Notes: a model not told the origin generated them from the sequence alone. Counted from the stretch's first letter, positions 9,753 to 19,748 are shown. The stretch is DNA of 64,000 nucleotides from Methylobacterium longum (GCF_022179385.1 NZ_BPQS01000013.1:1-64000); one strand, 5' to 3'. Made by a program: numbers and translations.

Positions 9753-9772
9753 ACGGATCCGATTCCCAATGG

Positions 9773-9802
9773 AGGGCTGGTCTTCGCCGCAAGGCCAGCC
9801 CT
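9773..9802 (+). terminator. Hairpin after the glycine-zipper gene
   Basis: AGGGCTGGTCTT pairs with AAGGCCAGCCCT across a 6-base loop, a 12-bp stem with one G-U pair. Only a short T pair follows, so it may be a weak terminator or a 3'-end stabiliser. It lies 20 bases after the stop codon. Confidence 0.5.
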
Positions 9803-9979
9803 TGAACGAACGCGCGTCGCGACGGAGCCGGACCCCTGCCCAGGGTCCGGCTTCTCTGTATCCGACTGTCTCGCCGTGCCGGACGCGACACCCGCGCCGC
9901 ACGGAGCCGGCATGACGGGGAATGCGGAGCGGCGCCGGCCGCGTTGCCGGATCGCCGCGGACTCGGATATCGTGTCGCC

Positions 9980-10510
9980 GTGACGGACATGATACGACCG
10001 GCCCGCGAAGCCGACCTTCCCGCCATCACGGCGATCTACGGGGATGCCGTCGCCACCAGCACGGTCAGTTTCGAGACCGAGGCGCCGACCCTGGCCGAGA
10101 TGACCCGGCGCTTCGCGCTCCTGCGCGGCGACGGATTTCCCTATCTCGTTGCCGAAAGGGACGGGGCGATCGCGGGTTACGCCTATGCCGGCCCCTACCA
10201 TCAGCGCGCGGCCTACCGCTCCACCGTCGAGGATTCGATCTACGTGGCGCGGGCCTTTCGCGGTCGCGGGGTAGGCCGCAGCCTGCTCGCCGCGCTGATC
10301 GCGGCCAGCGAGCATCTCGATTGCCGGGCGATGATCGCGATCATCGCCCAGAGCGGCTCCCAGGCCTCCGTGGTGCTGCACGCGAGCCTCGGCTTCACCC
10401 CGGTGGGCACCCTGGTAGGCGTCGGATACAAGCACGGGCGCTGGCTCGACGTGACGCTGATGCAGCGCCCCCTCGGCGCGGCTCGCGACGCGCCGCCGAC
10501 CCGGATCTGA
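9980..10510 (+). CDS. GNAT N-acetyltransferase (phosphinothricin-acetyltransferase-like)
   Basis: 176 residues from a GTG; an ATG three codons later (9989, MIRPAREADLPAI) is an alternative start. The acetyl-CoA loop RGRGVGRSLLAALI and the C-terminal LHASLGFTPVGTL are those of the PAT/YncA group, which acetylates phosphinothricin, methionine sulfoximine or related amines. The acceptor cannot be predicted. It is a stand-alone gene. Confidence 0.87.
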   Translation: MTDMIRPAREADLPAITAIYGDAVATSTVSFETEAPTLAEMTRRFALLRGDGFPYLVAERDGAIAGYAYAGPYHQRAAYRSTVEDSIYVARAFRGRGVGRSLLAALIAASEHLDCRAMIAIIAQSGSQASVVLHASLGFTPVGTLVGVGYKHGRWLDVTLMQRPLGAARDAPPTRI

Positions 10511-10736
10511 GTGCGGGCCGACGGACGTGCGGAACGGCCTGTATCCCTTCAGCCCTAAGCTGCGTTGTCATGATGCGAACAACTTCGCGCGGGAGAGGGC
10601 GGGCAAGAAGCGCATGCCGTCCGGCGTTCCGCCCGGCGCAGGCGATACGCGGGATATGAGGCACCTGCCGCGCGCGAGCGATCTTCGCGAGGGCGGTCAG
10701 GTGTCCATTACGGCGCGTGAGGCAAGGAGTTCGGGA

Positions 10737-11348
10737 ATGAGGTTCACTTCGATCGGCCGCCGCGTCGCGCCGCTCGCGATCCTGGCGCTCGCGGGGCTGG
10801 CGGGTTCGGCGCGCGCCGCAACCCCGACTGATCCCAGCGGCACCTATCTGACCGAGGATGGCCGCGCCCGCGTGCGCCTCGAGAAGTGCGGCACCGCCGC
10901 GGACCGGCTGTGCGGCTACGTGGTCTGGCTGAAGGTCCCGCTCAACGAGAAGGGCGAGCCGCGGATCGATTTCAAGAATCCCGATCCCAAGAAGCAGGCG
11001 CGTCCGTCGCTCGGCCATCAGCTCATCATGGGCCTGCGGCCGAACGCCGATGCCCACTACGAGGGCAAGATCTACAATTCCGAGGACGGCAAGTCGTACG
11101 ACGTCACCATCTGGACCGAGAAGCCGGGTGAGCTGACGGTGCGGGGCTGCCTGATCGCCTTCCTGTGCAAGTCGCAGACTTGGAACAAGGTGGCCGACCT
11201 CGCCCCCGGCCAGCTCGCCGGCCCGACGAACGGTCCCAGCGGTCCGCGCAGCGATCCGGAATTCGCCACCCCGGCCAAGTCCACCGCCAAGGCCGGTGCG
11301 AAGCCGGCGGCCAAGCCCGCCGCGCCTGAGGCCGCTCCGCAGGAGTGA
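10737..11348 (+). CDS. Exported DUF2147-family protein
   Basis: 203 residues. The signal peptide has its hydrophobic core at VAPLAILALAGLAGS and ends near ARA. The DUF2147 domain follows (DPSGTYLTEDGRARVRLEKC, WLKVPLNEKGEPRIDF, GKIYNSEDGKSYDV). Four Cys in the mature domain could form disulfides. The C-terminus is a low-complexity Ala/Lys/Pro tail of about 35 residues. AAGGAG precedes the ATG. The domain's function is unknown; it is a small beta-rich periplasmic domain. Confidence 0.85.
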   Translation: MRFTSIGRRVAPLAILALAGLAGSARAATPTDPSGTYLTEDGRARVRLEKCGTAADRLCGYVVWLKVPLNEKGEPRIDFKNPDPKKQARPSLGHQLIMGLRPNADAHYEGKIYNSEDGKSYDVTIWTEKPGELTVRGCLIAFLCKSQTWNKVADLAPGQLAGPTNGPSGPRSDPEFATPAKSTAKAGAKPAAKPAAPEAAPQE

Positions 11349-11359
11349 GGGGCAACCCC

Positions 11360-12583
11360 TCACGCATCGAGCGCCGCGTAGGTCAGGACGCGCAGCTCCC
11401 GCCGGATCGGCAGCGCCGAGGACGGCACGAGCTGCGTCATGAGTACCACCGAGAGATCCTCGGCCGGGTCGATCCAGAACGCCGTCGAGGCCAAGCCGCC
11501 CCAGGCGACTTCGCCCGGCGTGCCGAGGATCTGGGCTCGTGCCGGATCGAGCATCACCGAGAAGCCGAGGCCGAAGCCGATGCCCGTGTAGGAGGTCTCG
11601 GCGAAGCGGGGCGTGCCCATGGCGGCGAGGTCACCGGGCAGGTGGTTGGCGAGCATCAGGGCGACGGTCTTGCGGCCCAGAAGCCGCGCGCCGTCCAGGG
11701 TGCCGCCGTTGAGGATCATCCGGCAGAAGCGCTGGTAGTCGGCCGCCGTCGAGACGAGGCCGCCACCGCCCGACGCGATCACGGGCGGCTGCGCGAAGGT
11801 CGTCTCCACGGAATCGTCGAACAGGCTGAGCCGCCGCTCGCGGTCGTACACGTAGGTCGCGCAGAAGCGCGGCATTAGATCGGCGCGGACGTGGAAGTCC
11901 GTATCGGCCATGCCGAGCGGGGCGATGACGTTCTCCCGCAGGTAATCGGCGAAAGGCCGCCCGCTCAGCGCCGCCACGTACTGGCCCAGGACATCGGTGG
12001 CGACGCTATAGTTCCAGGCGCTGCCGGGCTGCGCGAGGAGGGGCAGCGTCGCCACCCGGGCCGTCATCTCGGCCAGCGTTCCCTCGCGCGCCAGGAAGTC
12101 GACGCCCTGCGCGCGGTACTGCGCGTCGATCAGGGTCGCTTCCATGAAGCCGTAGGTCAGGCCGGCCGTGTGGGTGAGGAGGTCGCGCACGGTGATTGGC
12201 CGGCGCGCCGGTTCGGTCTCGAGCTTCGCCCGGTTCCCGCCGACGGCGACGCGCATCTCGGCGAATTCGGGCAGCACCCGCGAGACCGGATCGTCGAGCT
12301 GGAACAGGCCCTGCTCATAGAGCTGCATCACCGCCACCGAGGTGAGCGGCTTCGTCATCGAGTAGATCCGCGTCACGGTGTCGAGGGTGAACGCCGTGCC
12401 GCGGGCCAGGTCCGCCTGCCCGCAGGCGCGGGCGAAGGCCACGCTGCCCCGGCGCGCCACCGTCACCGACAGGCCGGCGAGCCGCCCGTCGGCCACGAGT
12501 CGGTCCATCCACGGCGCGATCCGCGCGAGACCCGCGGGGCTGAAGCCTGCGCCCGTCGGATCGGTCTCGGTCAATGCGCTCAT
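11360..12583 (-). CDS. Serine hydrolase of the class C beta-lactamase / EstB fold
   Basis: 407 residues. The nucleophile motif SMTK is at residues 75-78 and the second active-site motif is NYSVATDVLG with Tyr192. DLLTHTAGLTYG is also typical of this family. There is no obvious signal peptide, so a cytoplasmic esterase or peptidase of the EstB type is more likely than a resistance beta-lactamase. It is convergent with the DUF2147 gene. The natural substrate is unknown. Confidence 0.9.
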   Translation of the reverse strand: MSALTETDPTGAGFSPAGLARIAPWMDRLVADGRLAGLSVTVARRGSVAFARACGQADLARGTAFTLDTVTRIYSMTKPLTSVAVMQLYEQGLFQLDDPVSRVLPEFAEMRVAVGGNRAKLETEPARRPITVRDLLTHTAGLTYGFMEATLIDAQYRAQGVDFLAREGTLAEMTARVATLPLLAQPGSAWNYSVATDVLGQYVAALSGRPFADYLRENVIAPLGMADTDFHVRADLMPRFCATYVYDRERRLSLFDDSVETTFAQPPVIASGGGGLVSTAADYQRFCRMILNGGTLDGARLLGRKTVALMLANHLPGDLAAMGTPRFAETSYTGIGFGLGFSVMLDPARAQILGTPGEVAWGGLASTAFWIDPAEDLSVVLMTQLVPSSALPIRRELRVLTYAALDA

Positions 12584-12644
12584 TCCGTCTCCCTCGCTGA
12601 TGGCCGATGGTTAGGGGCTGCCGGGGCGAAAAGCACCCTCGCGA

Positions 12645-13154
12645 TCACCAGCCCATCGTTCCCGGCCCGCCCTTTAACGGCCCGACGATGCCGGGGGTGA
12701 TCCAGCCGCCGTAGAACGTCCCGGGCTGGGGAATGGCCCGGGCGTCGCCGACGAAGCAGGCGTCCATCGGGCCCGCGTAGAAGGCGACGCAGCCCGCGAT
12801 GGCGCGGAAATCCGGTGACGGATCGGGATAGGCCCAGGCCGCCCCCGGCACGTGGCGACCGCCGCCCTGCACGTCGAACAGCACGGCCTGCCCCTTCCAC
12901 TCGCAGATCCCGCCCCGCCGCGGGTTCGCCAGCGCGCCGGGCGCGATGGCATCCGGCGGCAGATAGTAGGTCGGGGGATGCGAGGTTTCGAGGACGCGGA
13001 AGCCGGCGACCGTCTCGGCGATCGGGGCGCCGCCGAGCACCACGCGTAGCCGCTCCGCCACCGGCTCCAGGCGCGGTGGGCGCGGGTAGTCCCACACGCT
13101 CTCTTCGCCGGGCCCGACCGGATCGGGATCGGGGTGTCTGAGCATCCATGACAT
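12645..13154 (-). CDS. DUF427 family protein
   Basis: 169 residues. The DUF427 core is recognisable from FRVLETSHPPTYYLPPDAI, the motif CEWKGQAVLFDV, and WAYPDPSPDF. Structures in this family show a small beta-tent fold; the role is unknown. The gene follows the serine hydrolase's promoter side at 61 bp in the same orientation, so the two could be co-transcribed with this gene first. Confidence 0.86.
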   Translation of the reverse strand: MSWMLRHPDPDPVGPGEESVWDYPRPPRLEPVAERLRVVLGGAPIAETVAGFRVLETSHPPTYYLPPDAIAPGALANPRRGGICEWKGQAVLFDVQGGGRHVPGAAWAYPDPSPDFRAIAGCVAFYAGPMDACFVGDARAIPQPGTFYGGWITPGIVGPLKGGPGTMGW

Positions 13155-13268
13155 GGGGAACCTCGTGCAGATCGTCCGCGGGGCGATATAGGGCGGCGCG
13201 CCCGGCGTTTGTCGGGGCGCCGCCCCGTGCTAGCCCGGGGCGCCCCTCAAGATCCGGACAGCTCCGCG

Positions 13269-14012
13269 ATGGACATCGCCCTCTTCCTCGACTTCGACGG
13301 CACCCTCGCCGAGATCGCGCCGCGGCCGGACGCCGTGCAGGTCGAGCCCGGGCTCGTCACGACGTTGGAGCGCCTCCGCCTGCGTCTCGGCGGCGCGCTC
13401 GCGATCGTCACCGGCCGTCCCGTCTCGGTGATCGACGGCTTCCTGGCCCCCTCGCAGCTGGATGCGGCCGGTCTGCACGGAGTCGAGCGCCGCCTCGGCG
13501 CCGCGCTCACCGGCGGGCGGCCGGAGGATCACCCGGATCTGCGCCGGCAGGTCGAACGGCTCCATGCGGACAGCGCCGCACTGGCGAACGTGCTGATCGA
13601 GGACAAGGGCGCCTCGGTGGCGGTGCACTGGCGGCTTGCCAGCCCCGACGACGCCGGCCGGGCCGAGGCCCTGGTCAAGGCGGCAGCCGGGAGCCTCGGG
13701 CGTTCGTACCGCCTGCAACTCGGCAAGGCGGTGGGCGAGATCGTCCCGGCGCAGGCCACCAAGGCGCACGCGATCCGAGGCTTCCTGGAGCAGGCCCCCT
13801 ATGCCGGTCGGAGGCCCGTATTCTTCGGGGACGACCGCACTGACGAGATCGCCTTCGCGTCGGTCGAGGAGGATGGCGGCGTCGCGGTGCGGGTCGGCGA
13901 CGGCGAGACCGTCGCGAGCCGCCGTCTGCCCGACCCCGCCGCGGTTCGGGCGCTGCTGCGGGACTGGGCCGAGGGGCGCGCGATCGACCTCGAGGCCCTG
14001 CCGCCGGCCTGA
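13269..14012 (+). CDS. otsB: Trehalose-6-phosphate phosphatase
   Basis: 247 residues (E. coli OtsB has 266). HAD motif I is FLDFDGTLAEIAPRPD, with nucleophile Asp8 and acid/base Asp10. The C-terminal FFGDDRTDEIAF binds Mg2+. The enzyme dephosphorylates trehalose-6-phosphate in the cytosol. The partner otsA is not in this window. Its direct neighbours are DUF427 (divergent) and, after a long spacer, glucokinase. Confidence 0.93.
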   Translation: MDIALFLDFDGTLAEIAPRPDAVQVEPGLVTTLERLRLRLGGALAIVTGRPVSVIDGFLAPSQLDAAGLHGVERRLGAALTGGRPEDHPDLRRQVERLHADSAALANVLIEDKGASVAVHWRLASPDDAGRAEALVKAAAGSLGRSYRLQLGKAVGEIVPAQATKAHAIRGFLEQAPYAGRRPVFFGDDRTDEIAFASVEEDGGVAVRVGDGETVASRRLPDPAAVRALLRDWAEGRAIDLEALPPA

Positions 14013-14624
14013 GGCGCGCCGAACCCGACCCGGCACGCCGGATCCCGCAGGATCACGCGTGGCGGCCGCGCGATTGGGGGCCGCCGGCGCTATCCGCGAA
14101 AATTTGGCGATGCCGGAGGACTATGGGCGGGGGATCTGGCGCGTCGGTGCGCATCGACGGCGCCTGCATCCTGGCCGGCGCCGTCCGGTCCTGCGCGTGG
14201 CCCGGGCCAATGTGGCTGCACTTCCTCCCGCCGGCCCCGGTTCCCCATCCTGGCCTGCTCGGCCTCGCCGCCGATCCTGCGACCGGCCCCAGCCGCGTCG
14301 GCACGGCTCACGCGTCGGCCCAGCCGCTGGTCGTTCCGCGCATCCTCGGCTCTGGGGATGCCCTTCGCGGCCGGCATGCCGCTGATGTCGCTCGCCCATA
14401 TCGGCCTTGATCGAATGCTCGGCTATAGTCCGGGATACGGGACCGGGTCCGGTGATGCGTGTCCTATCGGCGCCGGCCGCCATCGTGTGAGGACGAGCGG
14501 GTCCGTCTGGGGCGCGCGCCGCCTTCAGGCGCGCCCGCCCCCGGTCTGGCGCGGTTGTGGACGATCAGAGCCGTCGCGGGCACCCCTCCTGCCCCGACGG
14601 TCCAGCGAACGGGGACACCCTGCA
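14013..14624. other. 612-base gap with no convincing gene
   Basis: Open frames exist on both strands, as expected at this GC content, but none has a recognisable motif, a good ribosome site or a gene-like codon pattern. A TATAGT hexamer at 14424-14429 could be a -10 element for glk but has no acceptable -35 partner. The spacer presumably contains the glk promoter. Confidence 0.5.
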
Positions 14625-15632
14625 ATGTTCGATTTTCCGGTCCTGGTCGGCGATATCGGCGGCACGAATGCGCGCTTCGGCCTCATCGAGCGGACCGGCG
14701 ACCAGCCGCGGCTCCTGTCCCACGAGGCGACCGCCGACCACCCCGACCCGTCGAGCGCCATCCGGGCCTCGCTGGCGAAGGCCGGGGATCGCGCCCCCGC
14801 GCCGCGCTCGGCGATTTTGGCGATCGCCGGCCGGGTCGACGGGCCGGAGATCCAGCTCACGAACGCCCACTGGCGCATCGCCGGCCAGCGCATCGCCGAA
14901 GATTTCGGCCTCGCCGCCGCGGTGGTGGTGAACGACTACGTGCCGGTGGCCGCCGGTGCCGCCGATATCGAGCCGCACGACCTCACGCCGGTCGGCCCCT
15001 GTCCGCCGGTGCCGGGTGGCGCCCGGGTGGTGCTGGGCCCTGGGACGGGCTTCGGCGCGGCGGCGCTCATCCCCTACGCGGCCCATCTCGCCATCGTCTC
15101 CACCGAGGTCGGGCACACGGATATCGGCCCGGCCAACGATTTCGAGGAGAAGGTCTGGCACGTCCTGGAACGCGTCGAGGACCGCATCACCGTCGAGACG
15201 GTTCTATCCGGGCCCGGGCTCTCGCGGATGCACGCGGCCGTGGCGCATGTCCGCACCGGCAGACCGCACGAGAAGATCGAGCCGGCCGCCGTGACCGAGG
15301 CGGGGCTCGACACCTCGGATCCTCACGCCGCCGAGACGCTGGAGCTGTTCGGCCGGATCCTCGGCCGCGTCTGCGGCGACCTCGCGCTGACCTTCCTGGC
15401 GACGAGCGGCGTCTACATCGGGGGCGGCATCGCGCCCCGGATCCTCAAGGTGCTGGAGGAGAGCGGATTCCGCGCGGCCTTCGAGAAGAAGGCGCCATTC
15501 GCCGCGATGATGCGGCGGATTCCCACCAGCGTCATCACCGTCCAGGACCCTGCCTTCCGGGGTCTCGCGGCCCTGGCCAACGAGGGCGCCAAGTTCGTCT
15601 ATCACGGGCAGGTGTGGCGGAAGGGGGCGTGA
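14625..15632 (+). CDS. glk: Glucokinase
   Basis: 335 residues. The ASKHA phosphate loop GDIGGTNARFGL is at about residues 8-19, and GPGTGFGAAAL and STEVGHTDIGP are the Glk sugar-site motifs. It phosphorylates glucose with ATP. The C-terminal GVYIGGGIAPRIL is the adenosine motif. The ATG at 14625 gives a length close to E. coli Glk (321). The same frame is open 267 bases further upstream, but that part is not protein-like. Confidence 0.95.
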   Translation: MFDFPVLVGDIGGTNARFGLIERTGDQPRLLSHEATADHPDPSSAIRASLAKAGDRAPAPRSAILAIAGRVDGPEIQLTNAHWRIAGQRIAEDFGLAAAVVVNDYVPVAAGAADIEPHDLTPVGPCPPVPGGARVVLGPGTGFGAAALIPYAAHLAIVSTEVGHTDIGPANDFEEKVWHVLERVEDRITVETVLSGPGLSRMHAAVAHVRTGRPHEKIEPAAVTEAGLDTSDPHAAETLELFGRILGRVCGDLALTFLATSGVYIGGGIAPRILKVLEESGFRAAFEKKAPFAAMMRRIPTSVITVQDPAFRGLAALANEGAKFVYHGQVWRKGA

Positions 15633-15744
15633 CGACCTACGCGGTCGCCGGCGCGCACGCAGCGAGGCGGCCGAGGCCGCTGCGACACCGGTATTCCGTG
15701 TCGCAGCGCGTCCGCCCCGGTCCGCTCGCCCGGGGCCGGGGCGC

Positions 15745-17217
15745 TCAGGCCGCCGCCAGCGGCTTCGACACCTCCTCCAGGGACTTGCCCTCCGCGGCCG
15801 TGCCCCAGATCCCGCCCACCACGGCGGCGATCAGCATCAGCGCCGCGCCGATGCCGTAGCCGACCAGCACCCAGTCCCGCGATCCGGTCTCCACCAGGGC
15901 GCCGAACAGGAGCGGGCCCGACACGCCGCCGATGCCCGTGCCCACCGCGTAGAAGGCCGCGATGGCGAGGGCCCGGATCTCCAGCGGGAAGGTCTCCGAG
16001 ACCGTGAGGTAGGCCGAACTCGCCGCCGCGGAGGCGAAGAAGAACACCACCATCCAGGCGGCCGTCTGGCCCACGGGCCCGAGCACCTCGAGGCGGAACA
16101 GCAGGCCGACGCCCGCGAGTAGCAGCGCCGAGATGCCGTACGTGAAGGCGATCATCTGGCGCCGGCCGATCGTGTCGAACAGCCTTCCGAGCAGCAGCGG
16201 GCCCAGGAAGGAGCCGAGGGCGAAGGGCAGCAGGTACCAGCCGACATGGTTGCCGGGCACGTCGTAGAACCGCTCCAGCACCAGCGCGTAGGTGAAGAAC
16301 AGGGCGTTGTAGAAGAACGCCTGCGCGATCATCAGCGCGAGGCCGACCATCGTCTCCTTGCGGCTCGTGACGAACAAGGCCTTGAACACCTCCGACAGCG
16401 GGGTGTGGTCGCGGGTGCGGACCTTCATGCGCTTGCTCGCGTCCACCGGCGGGAGGGTGACGCCCTCGTCGGTGAAGCGCTTCTCGATGCCGGTGACGAC
16501 CCGGTCGGCCTCGGCGGCGTAGCCGTGGGTGGCGAGCCACCGCGGGCTCTCGGGAATCCACGTGCGCAGCAGCAGGATCACGAGGCCGATGGCGCCGCCG
16601 GTGAAGAACGCGACCCGCCAGCCCCAGGCCGGGTCGATCACCTCGGGCTTCAGGAGCACGATCGACATGAACGAGCCGAGGGCCGCGCCGATCCAGAAGG
16701 AGCCGTTGATGACGAGGTTGGTCCAGCCGCGGACCCGGGCCGGGACCAGCTCCTGGATGGTCGAGTTGATCGCCGTGTACTCGCCGCCGATCCCCGCGCC
16801 CGTGAAGAAGCGGAAGACGCAGAAGCTCCAGATATTCCAGGACAGGCCCGTGGCGGCCGTGGCGACGAGGTAGAGGGCGAGCGTGATGAAGAACAACTTC
16901 TTGCGGCCGATGCGGTCGGTGAGCCATCCGAAGCCGATCGCCCCGGTGACCGCGCCCACGAGGTAGCAGGAGGCCGCGAGGCCGACGTCGAACTCGGAGA
17001 AGGACATCGGCGGCTGGCGCAGGGCGCCCACCAGCGAGCCCGCCAGCGTCACCTCGAGGCCGTCGAGCACCCAGGTGATGCCGAGCGCCACGATCACCAG
17101 GACGTGGAAGCGGCCCCAGGGCAGGCGGTCGAGGCGCGCCGAGATGTCGGTGTCGATCACGCGGCCGATTTCCGCCCGCTCCGGTGTCCCGGAGGCTCCC
17201 TCGACCTTGCTCGCCAT
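15745..17217 (-). CDS. MFS transporter, sugar-porter/SV2-like
   Basis: 490 residues. The helix-1 motif WVLDGLEVTLAGSLVGAL, GWLTDRIGRKK after helix 2, the PESPRWL signature following helix 6, and LFDTIGRRQM in the second half belong to the metabolite:H+ symporter/SV2-like branch of sugar-porter-type MFS carriers. A GGAGG site precedes the ATG. It is convergent with glk, and a role in sugar or organic-acid uptake is plausible but not shown. Confidence 0.88.
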   Translation of the reverse strand: MASKVEGASGTPERAEIGRVIDTDISARLDRLPWGRFHVLVIVALGITWVLDGLEVTLAGSLVGALRQPPMSFSEFDVGLAASCYLVGAVTGAIGFGWLTDRIGRKKLFFITLALYLVATAATGLSWNIWSFCVFRFFTGAGIGGEYTAINSTIQELVPARVRGWTNLVINGSFWIGAALGSFMSIVLLKPEVIDPAWGWRVAFFTGGAIGLVILLLRTWIPESPRWLATHGYAAEADRVVTGIEKRFTDEGVTLPPVDASKRMKVRTRDHTPLSEVFKALFVTSRKETMVGLALMIAQAFFYNALFFTYALVLERFYDVPGNHVGWYLLPFALGSFLGPLLLGRLFDTIGRRQMIAFTYGISALLLAGVGLLFRLEVLGPVGQTAAWMVVFFFASAAASSAYLTVSETFPLEIRALAIAAFYAVGTGIGGVSGPLLFGALVETGSRDWVLVGYGIGAALMLIAAVVGGIWGTAAEGKSLEEVSKPLAAA

Positions 17218-17373
17218 GCTCGCTAGCCCTCCTGTTCTGTTGTTTACCCTGCCCGCAGAGCCTGCATTTACCGCGACTCCAGGCAGGTGTTGGCAACGAC
17301 TTGGGAATCGATTCGGTTCGATCCCGTCTTCACCTGCGGAGCGCAGAACAGGGCGTCCTCGCGGTACCCCACC

Positions 17374-17664
17374 ATGCGCTCCCGGTCTGCCCCATCCCGC
17401 CCCAAGCCGCTCACCCGTTTCACGTTGCTCGCCGTGATGACGCTGGTGGGTCTCGCCACCGTTCCCACGGAGGGAGCGGACGGTCACCTCGAACGGCCCA
17501 AGCCCAGGGTCCAGATGCAGGCCGCCGAGCGCTGGAAGCTGCGCCCGACCGAGCCGGTGATGCCGAACACGACGGGCAGCATCCGCACGCGCCCCGAGAT
17601 CCAGATCCCGAGCGACCGTCGCAACGTCCGCCTCGTCTATCCGGCCCTGATCGAGCCCCGCTGA
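17374..17664 (+). CDS. Small exported hypothetical protein
   Basis: 96 residues. An Arg/Lys-rich N-terminus and a hydrophobic stretch (FTLLAVMTLVGLATV) form a signal peptide, followed by a short polar mature region with many Arg and Pro. No domain is recognised. The ATG at 17374 is chosen because it directly precedes the signal peptide. It is transcribed toward the ghrA-like gene 91 bases away. Confidence 0.6.
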   Translation: MRSRSAPSRPKPLTRFTLLAVMTLVGLATVPTEGADGHLERPKPRVQMQAAERWKLRPTEPVMPNTTGSIRTRPEIQIPSDRRNVRLVYPALIEPR

Positions 17665-17755
17665 ACGATCCCCCCTCGACGCGTCCGGACCGCTGAGGCA
17701 CAGGGCCTGCGTCGCCCGCGACGGACGAGGGCGTGGGGCGAAGCGGAGTTCACGG

Positions 17756-18697
17756 ATGGAGGAGCCAATCGCCCTGATCGGGTGCAGCAGTCCGGACCAG
17801 GAAGCGGAGTACCTGCGGATCCTGTCGGCGGCGATGCCCAAGGAACGGCTGGTCCCGTTCCGCGCGATGGGCATCGCCGAGCGTGAGGCCGCGCGGGTGG
17901 CCGTCGTGGCCAATCCCGATCCCGCGGAGGTGGCGGCACTGCCGGGCCTGGCCTGGGTGCAGAGCCTCTGGGCCGGCGTCGAGAAGCTCGTCGGTGCGTT
18001 CGACCGGCCCCTGCCGATCGTCCGCCTCGTGGATCGGGAGATGGCCCGCACCATGGCCGAAGCGGTACTGGCCTGGACCTATTACCTCCAGCGCGACATG
18101 CCGGCCTACGCCCGGCAGCAGCGCGAGCGTGTCTGGCGCCCGCACCCCTACCGCAAGCCGGGCGAGACGAGTGTCGGCCTTCTGGGCCTCGGCGCCCTCG
18201 GCGCCGCCGCGGCCGCGCGGCTCACCGGCGCCGGATTCCGCACCGTCGGCTGGAGCCGCACGCCGAAGGACGTGGCGGGGATCGAGACGTTCCACGGGGC
18301 CGAGGGGCTCCCGGCGATGCTCGCCCGCTGCGACATCCTCGTATGCCTGATTCCCCTGACGCCGGAGACGCGCGGCCTCGTCGACGCCCGACACCTCGCG
18401 GCGCTCAAGCCCGGCGCGGCCCTGATCAATTTCGCCCGGGGGCCGATCGTTGTCACCGGGGATCTGATCGCGGCGCTGGATCGCGGGCATCTCGCTCACG
18501 CTGTCCTCGACGTGTTCGATGCGGAACCGCTCGCCGCCGATTCGCCCCTCTGGTCCCATCCCGGCGTGACCGTGCTGCCCCACATCTCCGGCCCGACCGA
18601 CATGGACTCCGCGGCCGCGACGGTGGCTTCCAACCTGCGCGCGTATCGCCGGACCGGTCGGCCGCCGGACGGCATCGACCCGGCGCGGGGATATTGA
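17756..18697 (+). CDS. Glyoxylate/hydroxypyruvate reductase A-like 2-hydroxyacid dehydrogenase
   Basis: 313 residues. The Rossmann motif GLLGLGALGAAAA is near residue 141. The conserved LPLTPETRG equivalent reads IPLTPETRGL, and INFARGPIV carries the substrate-binding Arg. HPGVTVLPHISGPT supplies the catalytic His. Overall it matches GhrA, which reduces glyoxylate and hydroxypyruvate with NADPH. In a methylotroph such activity could touch C1/serine-cycle intermediates, but that link is inferred only. Confidence 0.88.
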   Translation: MEEPIALIGCSSPDQEAEYLRILSAAMPKERLVPFRAMGIAEREAARVAVVANPDPAEVAALPGLAWVQSLWAGVEKLVGAFDRPLPIVRLVDREMARTMAEAVLAWTYYLQRDMPAYARQQRERVWRPHPYRKPGETSVGLLGLGALGAAAAARLTGAGFRTVGWSRTPKDVAGIETFHGAEGLPAMLARCDILVCLIPLTPETRGLVDARHLAALKPGAALINFARGPIVVTGDLIAALDRGHLAHAVLDVFDAEPLAADSPLWSHPGVTVLPHISGPTDMDSAAATVASNLRAYRRTGRPPDGIDPARGY

Positions 18698-18743
18698 GAG
18701 GACCCGAGCGGCAGACCCGCATCGCTGACCTGCGCCGCGTCAC

Positions 18744-19637
18744 TCAAAGCTTCGGGAAGTCCGCCGCGAGGTGGTCGATCAGGAGGCGCACCGCCGGCGG
18801 AAGTCCGCGCCGGGTCGTGAAGACGAGGTGGACGATGCCGGGCTGGCTGCACCAGTCCCGGAACACGTGGACGAGCCGACCCGCAGCGATGTGATCCGCG
18901 CAGGCGTGATCGGGCAGGAAGCCGATGCCGATGCCGTCGGCGGCCGCCTCACACAGGGTCGGGAAGTCGCCGCAGGTCAGCCGTGGCTCATGGTGGAGCG
19001 TGTGCCGCGTTCCGTCCGCCCGTTCGAGCTGCCAAGCGATCTCCCCCGGGGTGTCGCTCGTGCCGAGGGTGGGAAAACCCGCGAGGCCGGCGATGTCGGG
19101 ACCGAGATGGCTCGCCACCTGCGGGTTCGCCACCAGGATCCATCGCGAGAGCCCGAGCGACCGCATCGTCAGCGAGGCGTCGCTGTCGAGATCCCGCCGC
19201 ACGCGGAGCGCCACGTCGATCCGCTCCTCGATCAGATCGACGGGCCTATCGGTGGCGACGAGTTGCAGCCGAACCTTGGGGTATCGAATCAGGAAGCTGC
19301 GCACCGTCGCCGACACCACGTCCGTCAGGCCGATCGGGCAACTCATTCGGATCCGGCCGTGGGGTTCGGACTGCGCCTCCGCGACGAGCGCCTCGGCCCG
19401 CTCGGCCTCCACCATCATGGCCCGGCAGCGCTCGTAGAAGCTCGTTCCGACCTCGGTGACGCGGAAACGCCGGCTCGATCGCTCGATCAGCCGCAGCCCG
19501 AGCCGCGCCTCCAGTGCGGCGATCCGGCGGCTGAGCTTCGATTTCGGCTCGCGCAGGGCACGCCCGGCGGCGGCGAAGCCGCCATGGGCGACGACCTCGG
19601 CGAAGTAGGCGTAGTCGTTCAGATCCGGGCGGGACAT
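18744..19637 (-). CDS. LysR-type transcriptional regulator
   Basis: 297 residues. The N-terminal winged helix reads DYAYFAEVVAHGGFAAAG then LREPKSKLSRRIAALEARL, followed by the two-lobed co-inducer domain. It is divergent from the SDR gene at 19749, with a 111-bp shared spacer, the classical arrangement for LysR control of the neighbour. The group LysR / SDR / di-heme cytochrome / SDR may be one regulated module. Confidence 0.93.
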   Translation of the reverse strand: MSRPDLNDYAYFAEVVAHGGFAAAGRALREPKSKLSRRIAALEARLGLRLIERSSRRFRVTEVGTSFYERCRAMMVEAERAEALVAEAQSEPHGRIRMSCPIGLTDVVSATVRSFLIRYPKVRLQLVATDRPVDLIEERIDVALRVRRDLDSDASLTMRSLGLSRWILVANPQVASHLGPDIAGLAGFPTLGTSDTPGEIAWQLERADGTRHTLHHEPRLTCGDFPTLCEAAADGIGIGFLPDHACADHIAAGRLVHVFRDWCSQPGIVHLVFTTRRGLPPAVRLLIDHLAADFPKL

Positions 19638-19748
19638 CGTTTCTCTGATGGAACGCTGAGTGCCACATTCGACGGCTACTGGCACCAACGTTCTGTCGAC
19701 ATCTCTCACGGCAACGGCGCGAGTGGTGCCGCAGCGCGGAGAACAACG

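Noticed and set aside
14123..14410. Open frames in the otsB-glk spacer
   Set aside because: No motif, no codon bias and no ribosome site.
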